Positions 17,791 to 28,100 of a stretch of 64,000 bases of DNA are shown in pieces (the stretch's first letter is position 1; each line of letters begins with the position of its first letter). This stretch comes from Brassica napus. Lineage: Eukaryota; Streptophyta; Magnoliopsida; Brassicales; Brassicaceae. The DNA is taken from NCBI RefSeq assembly GCF_020379485.1, contig NC_063443.1, positions 17,479,531-17,543,530 of the forward strand, in the 5' to 3' direction. A program made the translations under genes and the position numbers. The notes below the pieces were generated by a model that did not search any database, was not told the DNA's origin, and saw nothing but the letters and a program-made list of their open reading frames with translations.

Positions 17791-18022
17791 TTCCAGGATA
17801 TATTCTCTAGGGTTGAGCTCAGCTAAGCACAATACTATACTTGTACTAAACTAAAATGGCATTTATATATGCAATCAAATACTGATAGATAAATTAATGT
17901 ATCAGGTAAAATATAACGATAAAATTGCATTGATTAAAAAATCCAAAAATCAATGCAAGTAACTTGAAGAAGGAAAATACAAAGAGATACGTTAAACAAA
18001 AGATTTGTTGAGAAATGCATCA

Positions 18023-20000
18023 TTAGAGACGAGACATTTGAAGTAGATTAATGGGGTAACAGTCGGATTTGGAGCCATTAAACGCTCTGAGAGCAATGAT
18101 GAGATTAAAAGCTTCTGTAGGATGAAAAGCATCCCAGAACACGTGTCGATCTCTGAATGCACATGGCACAGCTAGTGGCAGACACGTAATTTCTCCCCCG
18201 TTTCTCCCTACTCCACAACACCCTCTATCCGTCACTTCGAATCCTATAACATACACTTGACAGTATCAGACATTTGAACATACTGTTCGAACGGTTGTTA
18301 AATGAGGTACTTAACCGTAATCAATGGGGTTGGTGAGTATATCCACCGCGGCTCCATAGGTATTGCCATAGACAAAGATGGCGTCGCGGCCGGTTTTGTT
18401 GTCGGAGTTGAGACGATCCACCAGCGACTTGAGACGGTTGTTGAAAAGCTCAGCCATCTCATTGACCGCCTCCACACATTGACCCGGCGGAACCGCCCGA
18501 GCGGCTAGCTGGTCTGGTATACAACCTAATGGACCCACACCAGCTAACACGAATTTCCTAAACCCCTTGTCATATAGTTCCTAATATCACATTACATAAA
18601 CTCACATTTTCACGTAGCTCATAATATAACATTGCCACGTTGAATAAAACATAATGGCAATTATGTTTTGTTACGTATGTGTGGTGAGACTAATTAAGTA
18701 ACGTGAACTTACAAGGAGATTAGAGGTGAAGTTGGAGACGAGGAGGTCTGCGAAAGAAGTAGGGTCGTAGATGGAGCTGGTGAGGAAAAGCGATGGTTTC
18801 AAGTAATTGTTAATGTAGTCATTGTTCCCCAGTGAAACCACCACCAATGACTTTGCCATATACTCTGTTACTGATGACCCTATTCCCCTACTTATCTCCA
18901 TTAATGTCTTGTCGAAGTTCTCCACTTGTCTTCTCATGCTGAATCTCTCTCCCTGCATGCATGCAACTCCCATTAATTAATTTGCTCATGAAAATTGATT
19001 TCTAAAACTTCATGCACCCAATCAAAAGTCAATATTAAATACTCTTCGTGAACCCATATGATGAGTTTTTAGTTAATTAATTTATGTTTTGTAAATATAT
19101 CATAGGAGTATGTATTAGTATAGAAATAGTCATAGGTTTGATATAACATTAGACCGTTAGAGATCTTTCGATTCACTAACATAAAAAAACACATCATGTA
19201 GATAATTAAGAGAAGTGCATGCGTACGAGATGGCGACCGGTTTCTTCTAAGATTCCTCCGGCAGCCGATGCGTAGTTCACTCCCCGGAGAACATCAACTC
19301 CTCCGTCCATCGTTTCCATAAACGCTGGTATGTCCGGCAGCCCCAGCAACTCTCCTGTATTCATTTAGTTTTTAAAAAAAAACTCTCATGTATCAATCCC
19401 CCATTATTATTATTTATTCTCGTTACAAAATTACTAATAATATACTTATAAGACAAAGATATTCCAAATTTTTGTTCACCAGCAATGGACTAAACATTGA
19501 ACAAAAAGAGTCATTCATGCCAAAAAGTTTTACATGCATTGATCGACTCCAAAACCACATGCATGTAGAGAGTCCAAGAGTAGTTCACATGTGCATAAGT
19601 GCATTCGTATATATGCAAAAGGTCACTTTAGTAGAATGGTTAAAGGTACACAACTATTTGATTAATTTTCAAAAACAACAAAAACTATTTAATAGAACAC
19701 ATACGCATGTATATATGTATAATGAACGTATGTACCGATGAAATCGACGATGGTTTTGCCGTTAGAGAATCGACCGGTGGGTTGACCGCCGTCAAAATCG
19801 ATGCCATATGGGAGATAGTTGGACCTAGCGAGCGAATTCAAGCGGTTGTTGTTTCCGTTGTCCACCAATGAGTCTCCGAACACAAACATCGCTGGAAACA
19901 TTGCCTCGTTTTCATCTTCGGCTGCGATGACTACTGCATGTACCACTACTACAAACAATGGAACAAATGCTAATGATTGTATAGTGAAAGACTTCCTCAT
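18023..20000 (-). CDS. GDSL esterase/lipase (At5g08460-like)
   Basis: Five exons on the minus strand: about 19740-20000, 19230-19356, 18711-18955, 18316-18580 and 18023-18244. Block I is [14 protein letters not shown], whose Ser is the nucleophile. The Gly/Asn blocks appear as [12 protein letters not shown] and [14 protein letters not shown], and the Asp-His block near the C-terminus as [10 protein letters not shown]. The start at 20000 ([22 protein letters not shown]) gives a clean secretory signal peptide; an upstream in-frame ATG at 20063 would bury it, so I prefer the shorter form. The product should be a secreted hydrolase of lipid or cuticle-type esters; the substrate cannot be told. 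Oxyanion and catalytic residues are all visible, so it is probably active. Confidence 0.92.
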
Positions 20001-20063
20001 GTCTTTCAAATTTGAAATACTTTTTTCCAAGGAAAATTGAAGGCTCTCATGAGAGTGGTACAT

Positions 20064-20980
20064 GCATGGCCGCGCTCGAGTTATAAATAAGTCATAAATT
20101 TGTATCAGTGAATTTAATGAGCTCTGTGATCCGTTGGCTTATTTGAAAACGGCACACCGGTTTTTGCTAAAAAAGGTTTCAACATTTAAAGAAAAGTCAA
20201 CTAAACCCGTATGTATTCAACACGTACGTAGAGCTCGACGTCAGACACACATAGCTTAACCTGTGGACATGCGCTACAAAAACTAGCTTCATATAACTTC
20301 AAAACAAAAATAATTATAACCATAAACATTTAATGCAAAGCACAAAAATGTATAGGAAGCAAGCGTTGGAATCCCGCATTGAAAACTAGAACTTGATTTG
20401 TTCTTGATGGTCTCAACTCTTTGACTTCTGTGGTCATATCATAAGATCAATTTGTTGACTTATTGCTGATGGGTTCGACTAATTCGGCCTAGTCTGGCGG
20501 GTTAGGCCCATATGAGCTTTTTTATATCAACAGGCCCATAGAGCTTGTTAAAAATTAAAGTTTTGAGAAACTTACGAGATATTCTATAAGTATGAGGGTA
20601 AGTACGCAATATACAAAAACCTAAAAGTGCGGGTTAAGACACGGTCTAAGACGATCGAACCAGAGATCATTTACATTTGTCCTAAATCGACAAGCAATCA
20701 AGCAACGGACGAGAAACGAAAATAGTACTCAGGAGAGGGGAGTAAGAGAGACGGTGCAAAAGTCTCAAACAAGTCTGCCATTTTCACATTCCGGCAATCT
20801 CCAGAAGCGTTTGCTCTATTTCAATTTCAATCGGTTAAAAGTCTATTCTTTTTTGTTTGTCTGTGTTCATTCCAGAGCTTCATTGGCTCTTCTGGTGATA
20901 CAATTTCCTTGTGTGTTTGTTTGTTCTGTAAATTTTAGAAGAATAAGTTTCAGTTCTGTCTGCTGGAGCGGCTAATTTTT
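20064..20980. other. Divergent spacer between GDSL lipase and HDC1 locus
   Basis: It contains two GGCCCATA-type elements (about 20504-20511 and 20533-20539) that could belong to the plus-strand HDC1 promoter, followed from about 20750 by pyrimidine-rich leader-like sequence. No coding sequence was recognised. Confidence 0.4.
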
Positions 20981-20989
20981 AAGGGGTTT

Positions 20990-23900
20990 GTGAATTTGGA
21001 GTGATTCAGTTTCTTCCTACCCTAAATCTACTCATCCTCCTGTTACTCTCCACCACCTGCTCAGGTTCATCAGCATCGCCAAGTTTGAGAAATCAGCAGG
21101 TGACTTTAGTGGAAAAGGTTAACACTGGAAGCTATATAGGGATACAAAAATTGATAGGGAGAGTGAGAACTATAATGACACAAAGGCTGAGACTAAGGAT
21201 GGGCATGCTCACTTGGCTTGGAAAGAGTAGAAGGATTAACATAGAGGGAAGAGAGGTGAAGGTTCAAACGCAAATGTGGATATGTGTGTTGCATCCCGTG
21301 ATAAGGATAGAAATGACCGCAGAGGATCAATGTTTGCTTATAGTGTCATGAGCGAACCAAAAGAGACTGGAAGAGAAGAAAAATAAACCGATAGGTGGGA
21401 AACGAGAGAGAGGGTGGAGCAGAACGATGGAGAAAGAAAGAAGGAGAAGAAAAAAAAGATCATATTAAAAGAGAGCTAGAGACTGATGCTGAAGAGGTCT
21501 CACAGAACGAGAAAGAGCTCGGTGAAGCATCTGCCAAAACCTGCACAAGAGGAATATGTGGCACCAGAGCAGAAGAAGCAGAACGAAACAGAGGGGTGGG
21601 AAGAAGATGAAAGATAATCAAAGGACAAAAGGAGCGAGAGAGAGAGGGGTGGTAATAATTCAGAAGTGGAAAGAGCTGCAAAAGCAAAGCAGAATCAATG
21701 AAAAAGAAAAGATGCCTCCAGTTATGGAGTTCAGCAACGGAAGAGAATGCTGAGGCCGAGAGACAGCCAACAAACTACGACCGTGTCCGTTCACGGAGTC
21801 AGGACAACTACGAAGGGTGCGTCCCTTTGTCTTACGCATTTATATTAGCCTCTGTCTAATTAGTATTAGCCTCTCATATCTTAGCTTAATCCTATACATT
21901 TTTTTTACCTTTTGGAGAGAGTAGAGACGCCAGGATTGGTTGAAATTTGCACATATTTAGTAAAATCTGCAGGCGATATTGATTATTGTTGAGAATATCT
22001 CATTACCATTATTGTTTTTTTTTCTTTTAAAAAGCCTGTAAAGAAAATTTTGCACCTTGTAAACCTAAATTTGCCGTCTCTTTCGATATTCTTCCCTGCC
22101 GCCTCCCTTACTCTCTGTGTTAAGAAGATTATTTTTCCTTCAGTTCTTTTATCATGTAAGTTAGTTAATTGGTCTAAGTCCTTGAACTTTTGTCAGTCAC
22201 TAATCTGGTTTCTAATGCATCATCCATGTTTGATTGTGTGTGTGTTTTCTTTGCAGGGTACAAGGTAATCATTCGTTACTATGTCTTCGAGAAAGGATCG
22301 ATTTGCACTGCTTGGTGAACAATAGTGAAAGAAAAATAATCGGTTAAACCGGCATTCGTTTTTATATGCGCATTGATGATGCTCATCTGCGACACACTTG
22401 TACTTGATAATTAATTTTTGAGGTTTCCTTCTTAGGCTTGTCTTTAGGTTGCAGAGTAACGGTAGAATGTTAAAATATAAAATGATTGGACCAAAAAGTC
22501 GGTTTCAATCCTCAATCCTACTTCATTTGTGTTGCTTATATCTCTGCATTGTTTTTTTTTAAGATTAGTATAAGGTTGAGCTCACATGTATCAAGTTTCT
22601 GCTGCTTTTATCAACTTTTATATGGAACATAGTTTTGGTCAGAGCGACAGCTTGTTGAATTTTTGTTTTACTGAATGATCCAGGCGAATCAGAGGTTCCG
22701 GTTGTTGTTTACAACGTTGGGGAATGTATGCAAGAACTGATTAAATTGTGGAAGGAATATGAATCTTCTCAGCCTGACAAAAGTGGTGAGTTCGCAAGTA
22801 ATGGCCCCACTCTTGAAGTTCAGATTCCAGCTGAGTATGTTACTGCTACTAACCGCCGAGTAAGACGAAGATACATCCAAAGACTTTCTCATAATCTTTT
22901 TTTATTGTATATTGAGACCTTTGGCTTATTTTTATGAAGGTAAGAGGTGGCCAGCTATGGGGAACAGACATATACACAGATGATTCAGATCTTGTTGCTG
23001 GTACGTGTCCTAAAGAATCTTTGCATTTCATGCCTTGGCTTTGAACTAACATAACACTGATTCTGGTATGTCTTCTAGTTCTCATGCATACAGGTTATTG
23101 TCGTCCTACATCTTCCCCTCCTCCACCGACATTGCAAGAGTTGCGTGCTACCATTAGAGTCTTGCCGTCACAAGATTGTAAGTTAGGTTTTTATCTTTGT
23201 GCTTTTATTGACTTTTCCATGTTCATACTAACTTTTTATATTCGATATATATTATATTTTAAGACTATACCTCCAAGCTAAGGAACAATGTCCGCTCTCG
23301 ATCATGGGGAGCTGGAATCGGATGCAGTTACAAAGTTGAGCGGTGCTATATACTTAAGGTTATTAATTTGACATCTCTTTGTTATCTGTCCTCCTTGTTT
23401 CCTTGGCAGGATGTTCATAATATCCAGTTTAAAAAGTGGATTCTTTTTCAAGTCCTTACTGGTGTTTTTATTTCAGAAAGGAGGTGGAACTATAGAACTG
23501 GAACCCTCTCTTACACACTCCTCAGAGCCAACACTTGCACCAATGGCTGTTGATAAGTCTATGACCACCAGAGCTGCAGCTTCGGTACTTTAAAATCTCT
23601 GATTCTCTATCCCTCACTTCACTTGCATTTCAAAATTTGATTAGACATGTTTCAGTACTGATGACTTGTTTACCGTTCTGTAGAATGGTCAGCGGCAACA
23701 AAGGTTTGTTCGAGAAGTAACAATACAATACAACCTCTGCAATGAACCTTGGTAAACTCTCTGAAAACTTCCGCACAATGCTTTAGATAATCTTTACCTT
23801 CTAAGATCACTTTTTACCCACGCATTGATTTACTTTTCTTTTTTGTTTCTTGCAGGATCAAATATAGCATAAGCGCTGTGGCCGATAAGGGTCTGAAAAA

Positions 23901-24565
23901 GCCTCTTTTCACCTCTGCTCGCTTGAAGAAAGGAGAAGTTTTGTACCTTGAAACACATTCATCCAGGTATTTAAACACATGTTTATATCAAACAACATTA
24001 ATGAGATATTGTTACATGCTAAATCAAACTCTTTTGTATGGCAAATAGGTATGAGCTCTGTTTCGCTGGAGAGAAGACTATGAAAGCATTCCAAGCCTCC
24101 CAACAACAACCCTCATCATCCGAAGAAGCTAAGGAGATGGATAACAATAACAACTCTGTCATGTTTTCCTTAAACGTTTTCCGTTGGTTACGATGGAGGA
24201 AACCTCTCCCTCATGTGACAACAGACGGTGAAAAAACAGATACAGATTCAGACAACAGTGTAATTGATGTTTTCCGTTGGTCACGATGTAAGAAACCTCT
24301 CCCGCAGAAGCTTATGCGGTCTATCGGGTTTCCACTCCCACCTGATCATGTCGAGGTTAGCATATACTCTTGTTTAGTAAAATTCTTGGATTTTTTTTTA
24401 ATTTAATTATATAACAGTGATGATGATGATGATGTTTGTGGGAATGGAGAACAGGTGTTGGAGGAGAATCTGGATTGGGAAGATGTACAATGGTCACAGA
24501 CTGGTGTTTGGATTGCTGGGAAAGAGTACACACTTGCACGTGTTCATTTCTTGGCTCCCAGCTGA
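20990..24565 (+). pseudogene. HDC1: HDC1-like gene with decayed N-terminal half (At5g08450)
   Basis: HDC1 (Rxt3-like) is a nuclear scaffold of plant histone deacetylase complexes. The C-terminal half is well kept over about eight exons from 22684 to the stop at 24563-24565: VGECMQELIKLWKEYESSQP, VRGGQLWGTDIYTDDSDLVA, VLMHTGYCRP, ELRATIRVLPSQD, KLRNNVRSR, GGGTIELEPSLTH, QRFVREVTIQYNLCNEPW, KKPLFTSARLKKGEVLYLE, LEENLDWEDVQWSQTGVWI. Splice sites and phases fit throughout. The charged N-terminal half (21000-21830) is broken: pieces such as DRESENYNDTKAETKDGHAH, RELETDAEEVSQNEKELGEA and VRSRSQDNYEG fall in different frames with stops between them (for example LAWKE-stop near 21230). Either the locus is a recent pseudogene or only a shortened protein from a downstream start is made. 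A short internal duplication (NVFRWLRWRKPLP and DVFRWSRCKKPLP) is present near 24170-24305. Confidence 0.85.
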
Positions 24566-24599
24566 AGAGAAAATAAAAAGCTTTTCATGTCTTTATCTG

Positions 24600-24970
24600 A
24601 TTTTTTTTTTTTTTTTTTTTTTTTTCTTGTAAAACCTGAGACTTTCATTAAAACCTTAAACATTGTTTAGAGCCCATAGGGCTTATTTAGCAACATTATC
24701 GGCCCAAACATTAGCCGTATGATTAATAAATGAAAAAGAGATTGATTTGAATGAAGGAAGCAGAGAGTAGATATCTCGAAGCACACCGAAGATCTCAAGC
24801 TTGTTCTCCCTTTTTTTGATCGTATTCATGAGGATTTGAGAGTCAGAGAGTATTGAGACTGCATCGAGGCCGTGAGAGAGGGCAAAGTTTATGGCAGTTA
24901 GCACCGCCAAGGTTTTCGCCATAAAGGGCGAGGAGACCGAAGTCAGGCTCGCTGAGTGCTGCGTTTTCGA
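24600..24970 (-). mobile_element. 5'-truncated LINE, RNase H fragment
   Basis: A 25-base T tract at 24601-24625 is the poly-A tail of an element reading leftward. The minus-strand frame about 24683-24965 gives an RNase H-like C-terminal piece: SSPFMAKTLAVLTAINFALS, VSILSDSQILMNTI, then INHTANVWADNVAK, as in plant LINE ORF2 ends (the SDS Asp and the N-A-D motif are visible). Everything upstream (reverse transcriptase, endonuclease) is missing. It lies just past the HDC1 stop codon. I could not find a convincing target-site duplication. Confidence 0.8.
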
Positions 24971-25614
24971 GAACCGATCATCAATGATCTATTGTTAGAG
25001 ATTATAGTTTCTTTTGAGTCTCTTCTTGTGTTCTTGTTCTTTTCTTTTGTAAACTTTATTCAAATTAAATAATTTAATTGCTAATTAGTAAAAGATTATA
25101 GATAATCAATCCCCTTTGGATTTTTCTTTCTTCTTCCCAATTTTATTTGTCATTGTGATTAATTCATTGGCGAATCATGAGTAATAAGTTTAAAAGGTTC
25201 TGTTAATATTTAGTCTGAGATAATGAAGATTAACCACTTGATTAATCATCTCAAGTCGTCAATTTTTTTTTTTTTTGGAGATATTGAAGATTAGCCACTT
25301 GGTTAATCATCTCAAGTAGACAAATTAAAATATATTTTTTGGATTCTGGGCTAATTTGATATCGGATAAAATATGACGCCAAAAACATAAAGTGTTGAAA
25401 GTGTTGAGCGACTAATAAAAAGAAAACAAAACTAAGGGACAGGACTCAATTGTCAGAATCCCTAATGTTCTAGGCCATTAGCAATCGTTCAATCTTTCTC
25501 AGAACCAAACCTTCTTCTTGTTCAAACCTGATGCTTTGAGCTAAGGTCGTGTACTAAAGCTTCTCACATTCTCTTCTGTCTGAATCACTTGCGTTGGTTT
25601 TTGCATGTTGAAGA
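24971..25614. other. Spacer with one short direct repeat
   Basis: Intergenic DNA before the transposase-derived gene. Apart from the 46-base direct repeat at 25217-25323 nothing was recognised. No Harbinger terminal inverted repeat could be identified by eye. Confidence 0.4.
25217..25323 (+). repeat. 46-bp direct repeat pair
   Basis: Copies at 25217-25262 and 25278-25323 (GAGATAATGAAGATTAACCA... and GAGATATTGAAGATTAGCCA...) share all but a few bases and are separated by a T tract. Each also ends in GGTTAATCATCTCAAGT or a close variant. Confidence 0.85.
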
Positions 25615-27450
25615 ATGATGTCTGGTGATGCTGATGATGATGATGATGAACTTTCCTCTGGCGGCTCTGGAGACGAAGTACACGTCATTAACGGACACAA
25701 CAAGCGTATTCCGACAGCACCTTCTGGTGGTTCTGGACCGTCTCGCAGGAGAAACCGCAAGGCTGGTGGTGTTGCCATGGTTGAAGCCATGCTAGAACTC
25801 GCAGCAGCTTCCAAAATGAGAGCAGCAGCTTTGACTAACAAGAACGGAGACAACTTACAAGGTGTTTGAAACAATCTTTGAAATAAAACATTTGATATTG
25901 TCACTGGTACAAACACTTCTCATAATGACATTATTTTAGTTACATTATTACCAATGTTAAAAAAAAAAAATAGCTAGGCGGTAACGTTTAAACCGTTTAA
26001 ATCCAATTTGCCATTTAAGCAGACGGCTAGACTCTGTCTAGACCGATTTTTAGAACACTGACTGTTACCTTTGTGGCTATACTTTCAGATTCCTCCACTA
26101 GTAGCATCGATTTAGACATAGAACTAGATGAGATGGAGCTAGTTGCTGCAGCTGCTGGCTACTTATACTACCAAAGTCTAGTAAACCAACCTCCGGGAAC
26201 TTTGTCTAGTACAAGAGGTACATACTTGAAAGACTTGCTACAAGGACCTGTTGAAGATTGCAGGGAAGTGCTTCGGATGGATAAACGTCTGTTTCACAAA
26301 CTATCCGACACTTTTAGAGAGAAAGGACTGCTGAGAGATACCATTACTGTTCTGGTGGAAGAGCAGGTTGCTATATTCTTAAGCATTATAGGTCATAACC
26401 AGCGCATCAGAGTTATACAAGAGAGGTTCCACCTCTCTTGTGAAACCATTAGCCGCCATTTCAACAATGTGTTGAAGGCGGTTAAGGCGGTGTCACGCGG
26501 GTTTTTTCAGCCACCGGTTTTGGAAACACATGAAGATATAGTCAGTAGCAAAAGGCTTTATCCATATTTCAAGGTAAAGAAAGAACATATCATCATAGAA
26601 CATGATGCAACAATGTTCTTTAGTTTGATTTGTTTATGGCCTTTCCCCTCAGGATTGTATTGGAGTTATAGATGGCTTGAAGCTTCTTGCTAACCTTCCT
26701 ATAAAAGACCAGCCTCGGTTTCAGAACAAGAAAGGCATACTTACGCAGAACGTGCTTGTAGCTTGCAACTTTGATTTGGAGTTTATATTTGTATGCCCTG
26801 GATGGGAAGGCTCTATCAACGATTCACGCATCTTAAGAGCAGTTTTAGATGATCCAAACCAGAACTTCCCACAACCTCCCAAAGGTATTTTTTAACTTTC
26901 TTCTACATACAGAACATCCTTTTAGTCCTATAATGACTTGCCTTTTTTGCCAGGAAAATACTATCTTGTTGACAGAAACTACACGAACACAGAAGGTTTC
27001 ATTGCTCCATACCAAGGAGCTAGGTACGGTCCTCATGAGTACCATGGCACACGCCAAATGCCGCAGAACGCTCATGACCTTTTCAACCATAGGCACATGT
27101 GTCTAAGCAGCGTTATCCAAAGATCAGTCAGCATGTTGAAAACTCGGTTTCCAATCCTGAAATCAGCGCCTCCTTACCATTTTCAAGTCCAGAGGGATCT
27201 GGTGATTGCGACGTGTGCCCTGCATAACTTCATTAAAAGGGAAGATGGGGCTCACGACTGGCTCTTTGCTACTGAAGGTAAAGATGCTGCTGCTGCTGCA
27301 GAGGAGGAATCTCGTGGAGAAGAGGAGGAAGAAGAAGTAGAGTTGCTGCACATGGATTCTACTCCTAGGGAGCTTGTTGCTGATTCTCTACGAGACTCCA
27401 TTGCATTTACTATGTGGGATGACTTCATGAACAAGTGGGAAGAATGGTAG
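25615..27450 (+). CDS. PIF/Harbinger transposase-derived protein (HARBI1/ALP1-like), third catalytic residue changed
   Basis: Four exons with clean GT-AG sites and matching phase (25615-25861, 26089-26573, 26653-26884, 26954-27450) give 486 residues. The acidic N-terminus (MSGDADDDDDELSSGGSGDE) is followed by a helix-rich region (YLKDLLQGPVEDCREVLRMD, LFHKLSDTFREKGLL, FHLSCETISRHFNNVLKAV) and the DDE_4 nuclease core. The first Asp is in CIGVIDG, the second in GSINDSRILR. At the third position the usual NHRHxxxRxVIERxFG reads NHRHMCLSSVIQRSVSM, so Glu is replaced by Gln (codon CAA). The tail is rich in Glu (EEEEEEVELL). Intact splicing plus a dead catalytic site suggest a domesticated gene like ALP1/ALP2, which act with Polycomb, or an element in early decay. 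Intron 1 holds an unrelated GCxTAGxCGGT-type repeat fragment. Confidence 0.88.
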
Positions 27451-28100
27451 ATTTGTTACCTAAGTGTAATCTTTCTGTTGCGTTTATGTAATAACATGAA
27501 TATGCTAATGAGTTTCATTTATGTTTATATTAGTTTAACAAGAACAAAGGGCCATTATTGTTTTCTTTGCTCATTTTTCTTCTGTACTGAAATTGATTGA
27601 ATTGTTTTTTTTTAATCAGCTACATCAAGACTTGCATAACATTTCACAATCAGTCAAAGGACTATCTCTAATATTGTCAGAGAAAAAGAGCCAACAATAT
27701 TTTATTTACCAAAAACTCATTTGTTAAACAAAAATCCTTTTTTCTTGCCCTTCTTTCTCTGCAGAGCCTGCAAGAAAATTAGAAAATCAAATGATCAACC
27801 AATCGTAAAAGCTAATCTTTGTATGATGAGTTTCACTTATATGGATATCATGAAAAAGATAACTGATTCAACTGCCAGAAACATTACCTTCTTAATAAAT
27901 AATCTGAGGGTGAGCACAATTGTGTCCCTTGAGCTGCCAAATACAACACAAAAGACAAGATTGGCTGTTTATTACAAGAAACCGAAAACTTCAAATGGAG
28001 ACTTGGAACGCATTAAACAACTCCACTTAGAAAGTTAACACGAGAAAAATATTCAATGACTTTAGATCCAGGTTTAGGCTCATTCAAAGAAAGATATTAC
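27451..28100. other. Convergent 3' flanks
   Basis: 3' UTR territory of the transposase-derived gene and of the minus-strand At5g08440-like gene. A TTTGGCAG acceptor-like site on the minus strand near 27940 could mark a 3' UTR intron. No coding sequence was recognised. Confidence 0.4.

Noticed and set aside
24600..24970. Considered a separate RNase H domain gene
   Set aside because: It is 5'-truncated and followed by a poly-A tail on its own strand, so it is the end of a dead LINE.
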